Assembly: GCA_964482425.1 (NCBI GenBank)
Contig: CAYZXN010000341.1
Location: forward strand, 1 to 14,764
Length of the DNA: 14,764 nucleotides
DNA from: WHTF01 sp964482425
GTDB taxonomy: Bacteria > Desulfobacterota > Binatia > UBA9968
Reading direction: 5' to 3'
Program-made: the position numbers and the translations under genes
The notes under the pieces: model-generated
Seen by the model: only the letters and a program-made list of their open reading frames with translations
What the model was told of the DNA's origin: nothing
The model's database searches: none
Shown: piece after piece, positions 1-6,859 of the stretch
Layout: the number at the start of each line of letters is the position of its first letter
How positions within the stretch are numbered: position 1 is the stretch's first letter

Positions 1-1
1 C

Positions 2-226
2 TGGACGCGCCAGTCGGTGCGACATTACGATGGCAAGATCGTCACCGGTGAGGATCCGTTAGGACGCAAACACTTCTGGTTCACTGTGGTCCCGGTGGAA
101 GAGACCGAGGAGGGCACTGACCGCTGGGCCGTCGAGCAGGGTTATGTTTCATTGACGCCGCTCCGCCTCGATCTCACCAACGAAAAGGAACTGGAGGCGG
201 CACTGAAGCGCTATCCGCTACAGTAA
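2..226 (+). CDS. surE: 5'/3'-nucleotidase SurE, C-terminal part (cut by window edge)
   Basis: SurE is a metal-dependent survival-protein phosphatase that removes phosphate from nucleoside monophosphates in the cytoplasm. Only the last 74 codons are present. The frame is open from base 2 with no start, so the gene begins left of the window. What is visible fits the SurE C-terminus: an opening T-R-Q, a D-P-x-G-R segment followed by an aromatic F-W-F strand, then the G-T-D-x-x-A-V-x-x-G-Y-V-S-x-T-P-L stretch and the L-D-L-T that ends the family fold. The catalytic Asp and Asn residues of the N-terminal half cannot be checked. About 120 bp without an obvious terminator separate it from the next plus-strand gene. 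The style of the F-W-F-T-V-V-P segment resembles deltaproteobacterial SurE proteins, which is an impression and not a measurement. Confidence 0.88.
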   Translation, partial: WTRQSVRHYDGKIVTGEDPLGRKHFWFTVVPVEETEEGTDRWAVEQGYVSLTPLRLDLTNEKELEAALKRYPLQ

Positions 227-349
227 GGCCGCCGCGATGCGGTGCTTATCACGGCAGGTGACTTTGTTGCGCCTCAAGGCAAATCTAAATAGACTCGGTT
301 ATCAAACTTCGGCCGGCCACCGGCTGCTTATGCGGGAGGGGAGGGCACA

Positions 350-754
350 ATGTCGGACCAGGCGCTTCATGGAAGTTGTCTCTGTAAAGCCGTGCGCTTT
401 GAGATGCGGCCGCCGTTTTTAAGATTTTCTCACTGTTACTGCTCGCGCTGTAGAAAAGCTACCGGCGGCGTGCGGGCGACGAATATCGCGGTTCCCGTCG
501 ATCAATTTCGCTGGATGCAGGGAGAGCAGTTGATATCGCGTTACGATTTGCCCGAGGCCAAAAGTTTTGCCAGGCAGATCTGCACCCGTTGCAACTGTCC
601 GGTGCCGCACACATCGCGCGATGGCCAGAGGGTCATTGTGCCGGCCGGCACTCTGGACGATGAGCCTCAAAGCAAGCCGGCGGCGCATGGCCACTGGTCG
701 AGCCGGGTGAGCTGGGTTGAAATCGACGAGTCGGATTTACCCTGTTCGGACTGA
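350..754 (+). CDS. GFA-fold (glutathione-dependent formaldehyde-activating-like) zinc protein
   Basis: This 134-residue protein belongs to the GFA/Mss4-like family, named after an enzyme that forms S-hydroxymethylglutathione. Most members have no proven substrate. The cysteine pattern is complete. Cys10-x-Cys12 and Cys78-x-x-Cys81 match the structural zinc site. Cys29, Cys31 and Cys34, in the H-C-Y-C-S-R-C-R-K segment, match the second (catalytic) zinc site. An additional Cys83 sits where the family normally has Gly after the second C-x-x-C. The start is well supported by a purine-rich Shine-Dalgarno (GGGAGGGGAGGG) just before the ATG. It stands alone after surE, with no formaldehyde dehydrogenase gene nearby, so a role in formaldehyde metabolism should not be assumed. 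Length is normal for the family. Confidence 0.85.
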   Translation: MSDQALHGSCLCKAVRFEMRPPFLRFSHCYCSRCRKATGGVRATNIAVPVDQFRWMQGEQLISRYDLPEAKSFARQICTRCNCPVPHTSRDGQRVIVPAGTLDDEPQSKPAAHGHWSSRVSWVEIDESDLPCSD

Positions 755-894
755 TGTCGATCGGCGCGAAGAACAAGAGAAATCGCCAGTCGGTAAAACG
801 GTCCAGTAAATCCGCAAGCGCCGAATCAAACAAACGCTCTCCGTTCTGGCATCTTCGGTGGGACTACTCGGATTTCAGAGACTCGCCGCCGTAG
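754..894 (+). CDS. possible 46-aa basic small protein, start overlaps the GFA stop (TGATG)
   Basis: An ATG at 754 shares its A with the TGA stop of the GFA gene and opens a 46-codon frame ending in TAG at 892-894. The predicted peptide has two parts. The first 29 residues are rich in Lys, Arg and Ser. The tail is aromatic and acidic, with F-W-H-L-R-W-D-Y-S-D-F-R-D. A one-base stop/start overlap is a classic arrangement for translational reinitiation. There is no Shine-Dalgarno of its own and no family I recognise. A frame of this length can stay open by chance, so this is only a candidate. Confidence 0.25.
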   Translation: MSIGAKNKRNRQSVKRSSKSASAESNKRSPFWHLRWDYSDFRDSPP

Positions 895-993
895 CGCTGG
901 TGTGATTTCGCCCGGCGGATTCCGGATCGTACTCAGCGGCGCGGTGCGTCGGGCGCGAGTTTCAACTTACATCGAGTTGGCCGGGCCGGACGT

Positions 994-1023
994 TTGTCAA
1001 CTCAGCGCGATCGTGCTTATTAA
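994..1023 (+). promoter_or_regulatory. candidate sigma-70-type promoter of the DEAD-box helicase gene
   Basis: A TTGTCA box (994-999, five of six consensus bases) is followed by an 18-bp spacer and TATTAA (1018-1023, four of six). The expected transcription start falls at about 1029-1030, which is the A or T of the helicase ATG itself. There is no Shine-Dalgarno before that ATG. Both facts point to a leaderless transcript. The remainder of the 755-1028 gap holds the possible 46-codon ORF and otherwise nothing recognisable. Confidence 0.4.
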
Positions 1024-1028
1024 ATAGA

Positions 1029-2243
1029 ATGCCATTTTCTACACTTGGACTCTCTCCGAAGGTGGCCGACGGCGTTCGTGCTGCCGGTTATGCCGATCCC
1101 ACGGCGATTCAGCTGCGTGCCATACCCCTCCTGATGGAAGGGCGCGACCTCATAGGCTCGGCTCAGACCGGCACCGGCAAGACCGCCGCCTTTGCGCTGC
1201 CGATACTTTCACGCCTAGGCCAGCGTGGCGCTCTCCGAGCGCTGATTCTCGAGCCTACCCGCGAACTTGCGGCTCAGGTCGAAACCGCCATCCGCGACTA
1301 TGGCCGTTTTACAAACCTGCGTACGGTGGTCTTATATGGCGGCACCGGCTATGGCCGGCAAGATCAGACATTGCGCCGGGGCGCCGATATCGTGGTTGCC
1401 ACACCGGGGCGCTTGCTGGACCAAATTAACCGCGGCATGTTGAGTCTTAAACAAGTCGAACTGTTGGTTCTGGACGAAGCTGACCGCATGTTGGACATGG
1501 GATTCATGCCCGACGTGCGTAAGATCGTTGAAAAATGCCCGCGTAACCGGCAAACGATGTTGTTCTCCGCCACGATCCCGCCTGAGATCGACCAGCTTAG
1601 CAAATGGGCAATGCGCAATCCGGAAACCATCGAGATCGGCCAGCGCCGCTCGCCCGCGGAAACCGTCACGCACGCGCTCTACCCGGTTGATTCCGAACAG
1701 AAGCAGGATCTGCTCGAAGAACTGTTGCGGCGCACGGAGTACGATCAGGTGCTGATTTTTTGTCGCACCAAAAACGGCGCCGACCGCGTCGTGCGCAAGC
1801 TCCATCAGCAAGGACACGCCGTGGCGGTGCTCCATTCGAGCCGGACGCAAAGGGAGCGTGAGCACGCGTTGAATGGATTTCGTAACGGCCGTTATGAGGT
1901 CATGGTCGCCACGGATATCGCGGCTCGCGGCATCGATGTGGCGCAGATCAGCCACGTCATTAACTTCGACGTGCCGCACCATCCGGAAGACTACGTGCAT
2001 CGTATCGGCCGCACGGGGCGCGCGCAGAGCGTCGGCGACGCCTTTACCATCATGACCGGCGAAGATGTCCAGGAGATCGCCGCCATCGAACGCTTCATCG
2101 GTCAGAAAATTCCGCGGGTGAAATTGGAAGGTTTCAATTACGCCTACACGCGGCTGCTCGATCCCAATCCCAAGCCTATCTTCGGCCGCGGGCGAAGCGC
2201 GCCGGGAAAGCGTTCCTTCGGTTACGGTAGAAGACGGCGGTAA
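1029..2243 (+). CDS. rhlE: DEAD-box ATP-dependent RNA helicase, RhlE type
   Basis: This 404-residue cytoplasmic RNA helicase unwinds short RNA duplexes using ATP; relatives act in ribosome assembly, RNA decay and cold adaptation. All core motifs are present in order: Q motif (F3 to Q28), motif I A-Q-T-G-T-G-K-T (45-52), Ia P-T-R-E-L-A (76-81), G-G (104-105), Ib T-P-G-R-L (125-129), II D-E-A-D (149-152), III S-A-T (180-182), IV L-I-F-C-R (242-246), V A-T-D-I-A-A-R-G-I-D (294-303) and VI H-R-I-G-R-T-G-R (324-331). The C-terminus is a short basic tail with R-G-R-G-R-S and a run of four Arg, much shorter than in E. coli RhlE, and probably helps bind RNA. The ATG lacks a Shine-Dalgarno but begins six bases after a plausible -10 box. 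The gene looks monocistronic. The choice of RhlE over other DEAD-box subfamilies rests on length and tail only. Confidence 0.93.
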   Translation: MPFSTLGLSPKVADGVRAAGYADPTAIQLRAIPLLMEGRDLIGSAQTGTGKTAAFALPILSRLGQRGALRALILEPTRELAAQVETAIRDYGRFTNLRTVVLYGGTGYGRQDQTLRRGADIVVATPGRLLDQINRGMLSLKQVELLVLDEADRMLDMGFMPDVRKIVEKCPRNRQTMLFSATIPPEIDQLSKWAMRNPETIEIGQRRSPAETVTHALYPVDSEQKQDLLEELLRRTEYDQVLIFCRTKNGADRVVRKLHQQGHAVAVLHSSRTQREREHALNGFRNGRYEVMVATDIAARGIDVAQISHVINFDVPHHPEDYVHRIGRTGRAQSVGDAFTIMTGEDVQEIAAIERFIGQKIPRVKLEGFNYAYTRLLDPNPKPIFGRGRSAPGKRSFGYGRRRR

Positions 2244-2351
2244 AACCGCAGGGCGTTGGCCGCCGGTAGACCCCGCGCCGCCGGCAGTCTGCAGGTTCCG
2301 GCCCGAGCAGTGTGGAATTCGTTTCGTTTCAGCAGAGGCTATGAGCAAAAG

Positions 2352-2804
2352 ATGAACAGCACAACCGTCGACCTCACCGCGTTCGTCAACTCCGCCGGCG
2401 ACGCAATCATCGCCGCTGATGGCGACGGCATGATCGTTTTGTGGAACCCCGCCGCCGAACGGATTTTCGGCTTCCAGGCGCAAGAGGCGTTGGGGCGCTC
2501 TCTCGATATCATCATTCCCGAGCGGTTCCGCGAGCGCCATTGGCATGGCTATCGAACCGTTATGCGCACCGGGCAAAGCAAGTACGGCACGGAAGTGTTG
2601 CGCGTGCCGGCCCGCCACAGAGACGGGCACGATTTGTCCATCGCTTTTACCGTTGCGCTTCTGCCGGCCAGCGAGCGCGGCGTTGGGGCAATCGTCGCCA
2701 TCGTGCGCGATGAGACAGCGCGCTGGAACGAAGAGCGCGCTATGCGCCAGCGCTTGAAGGATGTCGAGCAGCAAATCCATGACCGCCGGCCGGGTCCGGG
2801 CTGA
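2352..2804 (+). CDS. single-domain PAS sensor protein
   Basis: The protein is 150 residues and consists of one PAS domain (about residues 8-125) followed by a short charged helix. Typical PAS features are visible: an opening F-V-N-S-A-G-D-A-I-I-A-A-D strand, the W-N-P-A-A-E-R-I-F-G-F turn (31-41) with E-A-L-G after it, and a C-terminal V-A-I-V-R-D-E-T end strand of the S-box type. There is no kinase, GGDEF, HTH or other output domain, so it must act through a partner or bind a ligand on its own. The partner is not in this window. I chose the ATG at 2352 because the frame upstream (TTG at 2256) encodes nothing PAS-like and would start almost at the helicase stop. A GAGG lies 13 bases before the ATG, which is rather far. 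The gene ends inside a terminator hairpin, so it probably forms its own short transcript or ends the helicase transcript. Confidence 0.82.
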   Translation: MNSTTVDLTAFVNSAGDAIIAADGDGMIVLWNPAAERIFGFQAQEALGRSLDIIIPERFRERHWHGYRTVMRTGQSKYGTEVLRVPARHRDGHDLSIAFTVALLPASERGVGAIVAIVRDETARWNEERAMRQRLKDVEQQIHDRRPGPG

Positions 2805-2818
2805 ACGGCGGTTTTGTT
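2782..2818 (+). terminator. intrinsic terminator overlapping the 3' end of the PAS gene
   Basis: ACCGCCG (2782-2788) pairs perfectly with CGGCGGT (2806-2812). The 17-base interior can add an inner GCC/GGC stem, and the hairpin is followed by TTTGTT. The left arm lies within the last PAS codons and the stop codon is in the loop. The T-run is short and interrupted by G, so efficiency is uncertain. Confidence 0.5.
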
Positions 2819-2868
2819 GGATGCCGGCCGCTAGTTGCGCGTAAACGTAAAGATGGGATCAACCGCTG

Positions 2869-3351
2869 ATGAGCCTGATCTGGGAAGAATTGGCCGGCGG
2901 GTTTTCCGGCAGCCGGGAGATGGTAAGCCTGACCGTCCGATTGGTTCTCGCATTGCTGTTCGGCGCAGTCATCGGATTTCAACGCGAGCGCGTGGGCAAG
3001 GCCGCCGGGCTGAGAACCCATATGCTGGTATCGTCCGGCGCGGCGGTTTTCGTCATTGCCGGCGCGGAACTGGGCATGAGCTCGGACAGCGTGGCGCGCG
3101 TGATCCAGGGTCTTATCACCGGCATCGGCTTTCTTGGCGCCGGGGCCATTCTCAAGATTTATGAAAGACGGGAGGTCGAGGGGTTAACAACCGCCGCCGG
3201 CATATGGATGACTGCCGCCTTGGGCGTGAGCGTGGGTTTAGGACGGTTCGGTTTGGCTCTGGTGGCCACGGTTCTGTCGTTGGCGACTCTGTCGCTGGTT
3301 CGCAAGCTCGAACGTGCCATGAACTTGAAGGAGCCGGACGGCGACAGTTGA
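2869..3351 (+). CDS. MgtC/SapB family inner-membrane protein (short form)
   Basis: This 160-residue membrane protein carries the MgtC/SapB signature. It has G-F-Q-R-E-R-x-G-K-A-A-G-L-R-T-H (36-51) with L-V-S-S-G-A-A after it, then Q-G-L-I-T-G-I-G-F-L-G-A-G-A-I (80-94) and G-L-T-T-A-A-G-I-W (105-113). Five hydrophobic segments are visible at roughly 20-36, 52-66, 80-96, 107-124 and 126-144. It lacks the soluble ACT-like C-terminal domain of Salmonella MgtC (231 residues), so it is the short SapB-like form. MgtC itself is linked to growth in low magnesium and to inhibition of the F-type ATP synthase. Whether short forms do this is unknown. No magnesium-sensing leader or mgtB-type ATPase is seen here. 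The Shine-Dalgarno is weak. The gene follows a terminator and probably heads the run of genes up to 5729. Confidence 0.9.
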   Translation: MSLIWEELAGGFSGSREMVSLTVRLVLALLFGAVIGFQRERVGKAAGLRTHMLVSSGAAVFVIAGAELGMSSDSVARVIQGLITGIGFLGAGAILKIYERREVEGLTTAAGIWMTAALGVSVGLGRFGLALVATVLSLATLSLVRKLERAMNLKEPDGDS

Positions 3352-3450
3352 CGTTCTGGTGAACGAACCGATCGCGCAGAAGATTTAGCTTCGACCCCCG
3401 CCCAGCGCGCGCGGTGTTACCGCATCGGCGCATACAAACAGAAGCAATCG

Positions 3451-3699
3451 ATGGATTGGTTGGATGCTCTTCAATGGCCGGCGATGGTCGTGACGGTTGT
3501 CGCCGCTTGGCTGATCGGTTCCCAGCGCAAGCTGCGCCGCATGATCGGTTTCTGGTGTTTTTTACTGAGCAATGTGCTGTGGATCGTCTGGGGCTGGCAT
3601 GTGCGCGCATGGGCCATGGTCGTCCTGCAGGTGTTTTTAGCCGGTATGAACATCCGCGGCGTCAACAAAAACGAAACCGACAACCCGGCGGAAAAATGA
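3451..3699 (+). CDS. small three-helix membrane protein of unknown function
   Basis: The 82-residue product is almost entirely membrane-embedded. Hydrophobic segments lie at about 9-24, 31-48 and 52-66, with a positive loop (S-Q-R-K-L-R-R, 24-30) between the first two and a hydrophilic Asn/Lys/Glu tail after N-I-R-G (67-70). The Trp-rich second helix (W-C-F-L-L-S-N-V-L-W-I-V-W-G-W) is characteristic of a family of small uncharacterised proteins seen in many bacteria. The three-helix size and N-x-x-G end loosely recall half-transporters of the PnuC or SemiSWEET kind, but I see no decisive motif. It lies between MgtC/SapB and LOG genes with about 90-100 bp on each side, so co-transcription is possible but not shown. 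The start ATG is natural but has only a weak AGAAG before it. Confidence 0.65.
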   Translation: MDWLDALQWPAMVVTVVAAWLIGSQRKLRRMIGFWCFLLSNVLWIVWGWHVRAWAMVVLQVFLAGMNIRGVNKNETDNPAEK

Positions 3700-3786
3700 T
3701 CCGGATCGTCGCAGAGGGAAGTTCGTTATCGGTGGCGGCAGGCGCGAGCCGGTAGCGCGGCTTGATGAGGAAGGAAGTCTTTCACG

Positions 3787-4380
3787 ATGGCGAATCGAAG
3801 CGGAAGCATCTGCGTCTTTACCGGTTCGCGCCATGGCGCCCGCGCGGAGTACGCGGCGCTAGCCCGCCAACTCGGTCGTACGTTGGTCGAGCGCGACTAT
3901 AGGCTGGTATACGGTGGCGGCAAGGTCGGCTTGATGGCCGTCATCGCCGATGCGGTGCTCGAGCTCGGCGGCCACGTCACCGGCGTGATTCCAGATTCGC
4001 TGGTGAGCCACGAGGTTGCCCATCGCGGTCTGTCGGACTTGCGAATCGTGCGGTCGATGCACGAGCGCAAAGCCCTGATGGCGGAGTTGTCGGATGGCTT
4101 TATCGCGATGCCGGGCGGCATCGGCACACTGGAAGAGTTTTTCGAGGTGCTTAGCTGGGCCCAACTTGGCATTCACGGCAAACCCTGCGGGCTGTTGAAT
4201 ACCGCCGCCTATTTCAATCCTCTCATCGATTTTCTCGACAAAGCCGTGGACGAGGGATTTCTCAAGCCGAAGCATCGGGCGCTGCTGATCCTGGGAAGCG
4301 AACCGGCTGAATTACTGGCGCGCTTCGAGAAGGTTATGGTAACGCGCGGCGATCAGAGATTCGATCGTAGCAAGACCTAG
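3787..4380 (+). CDS. LOG family protein (TIGR00730-type nucleotide 5'-monophosphate phosphoribohydrolase)
   Basis: This 197-residue Rossmann-like enzyme belongs to the LONELY GUY family, which cleaves the N-glycosidic bond of nucleoside monophosphates. Characterised members release active cytokinins or free bases plus ribose 5-phosphate. Key motifs are intact: G-G-G-K-V-G-L-M (43-50) for phosphate binding, Arg94-Lys95 in M-H-E-R-K, and P-G-G-I-G-T-L-E-E (109-117) with the catalytic Glu. Length is typical of single-domain LOG proteins. The ATG has a purine-rich GAGGAAGGAAG sequence 10 to 20 bases upstream. Older annotation calls such genes lysine decarboxylase, which is a known misnomer. Nothing around it indicates cytokinin biosynthesis (no isopentenyltransferase), so a housekeeping nucleotide-salvage role is at least as likely. 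Confidence 0.92.
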   Translation: MANRSGSICVFTGSRHGARAEYAALARQLGRTLVERDYRLVYGGGKVGLMAVIADAVLELGGHVTGVIPDSLVSHEVAHRGLSDLRIVRSMHERKALMAELSDGFIAMPGGIGTLEEFFEVLSWAQLGIHGKPCGLLNTAAYFNPLIDFLDKAVDEGFLKPKHRALLILGSEPAELLARFEKVMVTRGDQRFDRSKT

Positions 4381-4440
4381 GAGTATTTGTCGCGATGGCC
4401 CAGATGGGAGAACCCTCCGCGCCGATAATGTCCAATTGCC

Positions 4441-4468
4441 TTTGGGTAGCCCCAAACTAAATCTTTAG
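4441..4468. other. two back-to-back short palindromes upstream of the amidohydrolase gene
   Basis: TTTGGG-TAGC-CCCAAA (4441-4456) is followed directly by CTAAA-TC-TTTAG (4457-4468). They sit 61 bp after the LOG stop and 28 bp before the amidohydrolase ATG. The first could be a weak terminator or both could form an operator. There is no T-run and no clear promoter, so the function is open. Confidence 0.25.
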
Positions 4469-4496
4469 AGCGGACATCTTGGCGCCGTCAAGCAAT

Positions 4497-5729
4497 ATGG
4501 ATCGCCGCGCCTTCCTCGCAACCCTGGGGTTGAGCGTCGCCACTATGGCCTCTTCCTGCGGTTTCTCGCTAGAAGACGGCCTGTTCAATCCCTGCCTCTC
4601 CGACCCGCTGCCCGAGCGCTTGAGGAGCCATAAATTGGTGCGCGCCGCGTGGGACGGGATTCAGCCAAGCAGTTGCTGGGACTGTCATGTCCACCTTGCC
4701 GGCGTAGGCGATGGCGATGACGGCGTATGGATTACGCCGCAGATGAAGAGTCTTCTCCATCCATGGCAAAACCTGCAACACCGTTTCTATCTGAACGCCG
4801 CCTGTACCGAAACCGAGGGCAGGGTGGATGAAGAGTTTGTGCGGCGTCTCGAGCACTGCCTCGAGGCGTTTCCGTCCGGTGCCAAGATAATGCTCCTGGC
4901 ATTCGATTTTCACCACGACGTTTCGGGAGCGCGGCGCGACGACTTGAGCGCGTTCCGCATCGCCGATCGATATGCCGCGGAATTGGCGCAACGACGGCCT
5001 GACCGCATGGAATGGATTTGTTCGATCCATCCCTATCGTGAAGATGTCCTGGAAGCGCTCGCCTGGGCCGCACAGAGAGGCGCGCGGGCGGTCAAGTGGC
5101 TGCCATCGGCCATGGGCATGGATCCGGCGTCGCCGCGCTGTGACGTTTTTTACGATCAGTTAACGCGTTTGAAGCTGCCGCTCCTGACGCATGCGGGCGC
5201 CGAGCAGGCGGTGCATGGCGGTAGTATTGGGGAATATAATAACCCGTTGCGTTTGCGGCGTCCTCTTGAACGCGGCGTGCGCGTGATCATGGCCCACTGC
5301 GCGTCTCTCGGCGAATACACCGATACCGATCGCGGGGCCGATGGCCCGAAGGTCCCCGCCTTCGCGTTGTTCGCGCGCTTGATGGATGAGCCGCGCTACC
5401 AAGGTGAGTTGTACGGTGATATTTCAGCGACGGTTCAATCGAACCGCGTCGGCACGGCGCTGGCGACCTTGCTTGCGCGCAACGATTGGCACCCGCGGTT
5501 GATCAATGGCTCTGACTATCCCCTGCCGGGAGTTTTGCCGCTTGTGTCAATGCGGCGATTTGTCGAGCAAGGCTATCTGAAGCAGGCGGAAGCCGGGGTC
5601 TTGGCCGAGATTCGCCGTTACAATCCGCTCTTGTTCGACTTTGTCTTGAAGCGCAGCCTGGTCAAAGACGGCGGGAGTTTTGCGCCACAGGTTTTCGAGT
5701 CGCGCCGCGCCTTTGTGCAAGAGGCATGA
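4497..5729 (+). CDS. Tat-exported amidohydrolase (Amidohydro_2-type TIM barrel), probable lipoprotein
   Basis: The 410-residue product is a metal-dependent hydrolase of the amidohydrolase superfamily. Candidate metal ligands are spread as expected: H64-x-H66 on the first strand, H178, H232 (L-T-H-A-G), H267 (M-A-H-C) and D340 (N-G-S-D-Y-P). K200 (V-K-W-L-P) is well placed to be a bridging or active-site lysine. The first 21 residues are a signal peptide with a twin arginine (D-R-R-A-F-L), a hydrophobic stretch and A-S-S-C21, which resembles a lipobox. The enzyme would fold with its metal in the cytoplasm, leave through the Tat system and probably be anchored at Cys21. I chose the ATG at 4497 because it puts the R-R motif at residues 3-4; a TTG at 4479 would add six residues. 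The substrate is unknown. It lies last in the plus-strand run and is closed by a strong terminator two bases after its stop codon. Confidence 0.85.
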   Translation: MDRRAFLATLGLSVATMASSCGFSLEDGLFNPCLSDPLPERLRSHKLVRAAWDGIQPSSCWDCHVHLAGVGDGDDGVWITPQMKSLLHPWQNLQHRFYLNAACTETEGRVDEEFVRRLEHCLEAFPSGAKIMLLAFDFHHDVSGARRDDLSAFRIADRYAAELAQRRPDRMEWICSIHPYREDVLEALAWAAQRGARAVKWLPSAMGMDPASPRCDVFYDQLTRLKLPLLTHAGAEQAVHGGSIGEYNNPLRLRRPLERGVRVIMAHCASLGEYTDTDRGADGPKVPAFALFARLMDEPRYQGELYGDISATVQSNRVGTALATLLARNDWHPRLINGSDYPLPGVLPLVSMRRFVEQGYLKQAEAGVLAEIRRYNPLLFDFVLKRSLVKDGGSFAPQVFESRRAFVQEA

Positions 5730-5731
5730 GC

Positions 5732-5778
5732 GCCGCGCGATGAGCGACAGTTCGTCGGCTCCTCGCGCGGCTTCTTTT
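5732..5778 (+). terminator. strong intrinsic terminator after the amidohydrolase gene
   Basis: GCCGCGCGA (5732-5740) and TCGCGCGGC (5763-5771) are perfectly complementary. The interior continues with GAGC/GCTC and GAC/GTC pairs around an AGTTC loop, giving about 16 pairs with small defects. TTCTTTT (5772-5778) follows. The T-run is only on the plus side, so it serves the amidohydrolase and not the opposite TctC gene. Confidence 0.85.
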
Positions 5779-5812
5779 CGATCCTAATCTGGAGCGCGAA
5801 ACCAGCCGCGCA

Positions 5813-6859
5813 TTACTGCACGAAAAGTTTTTTGATCTGTTCGATGACCTCCGGCGGTTGGCTCATGACCTCCTTAGCGACAGCCTGAAGCTCCTCGCCC
5901 CGCCTAGGAGTCACTTCAATGCGGAGTTTCTTGGCTTCAGCGAGAAGCTCGGGGTCCTTGGTGGCCTGGTCATAGGCCGCCCGCAGAATATTGACGCGAT
6001 CCGGTGGGGTTGCCGGAGGAGCCATCAAAGGCCTCGCCCACTCCCCGCCCTGGAGCATCGCTTCGGCGACGCGCCGCTTGGTCGGCGGGGTTTTGTACTC
6101 GTCCATCAGCTCATAAACCGTCGGCGCGTCGGCTAAACGTTCATGCCGCTTACGACCGCTCTGGGCGAGAAATCTCACGAATTTGTTTTTGTACCATGTC
6201 AAGAAAGGTTCCCGGCTGAAGTACGTCGCGATGGTCAACCCCATGCACGCGACTTCGCCGCGCTCCAACGCGATGGCGATCTCACTGCTGCCCGGGTAAC
6301 CGGTAACATGGGTGACCTTGGCGTTGACGGTCTCTTCTAAAATCTTTGACATGACATAGTCCGAGCTGCCCACGCCCGTGGAGCCGCACTTCGGACTCTC
6401 TTTTGCTTTGATGATATCGCTGATCGACTTGAAAGCCGCATCGGCGCGGCCGAACATCATCATATCGTCGTTCTCCAAAGAGCCGATCCATTGAAGTTTC
6501 GCCAGGTCGAATTGGACCTCCTTCTGCCCGGAGAGCTGGGTCAAATAGACGTTGTTGTGTGGCGCGAGCAGGATCAAGCCGTCCGGCTTTGCCACGCGCC
6601 AGACGTAGTTCGATGCGGTGACCGAGCCTGCGCCGGTCATATTCTGCACCAGGATATCCGGATTTCCGGGTATGTATTTGCCCATATAACGCGCCAGCAT
6701 CCGCGCGGCGCGGTCGTAGCCTCCGCCGGTGCTCAATCCGACGATAATCCGTATCTGTTTGCCCTTGAAAAACGATTCCTGTGCCGGCGCCGGTCCGCGC
6801 CCCATCAACAGCAGTACGAAAGTAACGACGATTACAAATATGGCGTTTTGTTTCTTCAT
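5813..6859 (-). CDS. TctC/Bug family periplasmic substrate-binding protein
   Basis: This 348-residue protein belongs to the tripartite tricarboxylate transporter receptor (Bug) family, which captures carboxylates and related small molecules in the periplasm. It starts with a clear Sec signal peptide: M-K-K, a hydrophobic core (residues 7-20) and a likely cut after A-P-A (26). The mature part has the family features I-R-I-I-V-G-x-x-x-G-G-G-Y-D-R-A-A-R (36-53), N-M-T-G-A-G (73-78) and K-P-D-G (91-94). The ATG is fixed by a strong GGAGG six bases upstream. No TctA or TctB membrane gene is next to it. Orphan receptors of this family are very numerous in Betaproteobacteria and in several uncultured soil lineages, where most ligands are unknown. 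It is convergent with the amidohydrolase; a shared pathway is possible but only suggested by proximity. Length is slightly above the usual 320-330 residues. Confidence 0.9.
   Translation of the reverse strand: MKKQNAIFVIVVTFVLLLMGRGPAPAQESFFKGKQIRIIVGLSTGGGYDRAARMLARYMGKYIPGNPDILVQNMTGAGSVTASNYVWRVAKPDGLILLAPHNNVYLTQLSGQKEVQFDLAKLQWIGSLENDDMMMFGRADAAFKSISDIIKAKESPKCGSTGVGSSDYVMSKILEETVNAKVTHVTGYPGSSEIAIALERGEVACMGLTIATYFSREPFLTWYKNKFVRFLAQSGRKRHERLADAPTVYELMDEYKTPPTKRRVAEAMLQGGEWARPLMAPPATPPDRVNILRAAYDQATKDPELLAEAKKLRIEVTPRRGEELQAVAKEVMSQPPEVIEQIKKLFVQ

Noticed and set aside
902..1027. A 41-codon GTG-initiated frame ending just before the helicase gene
   Set aside because: It has no ribosome-binding site and no recognisable features, and it covers the proposed helicase promoter.
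1332..2780. A 482-codon open frame on the minus strand across the helicase and PAS genes
   Set aside because: It lies antisense to two clearly conserved genes and its product shows no domain. Such mirror frames are expected where the sense codons end in G or C.
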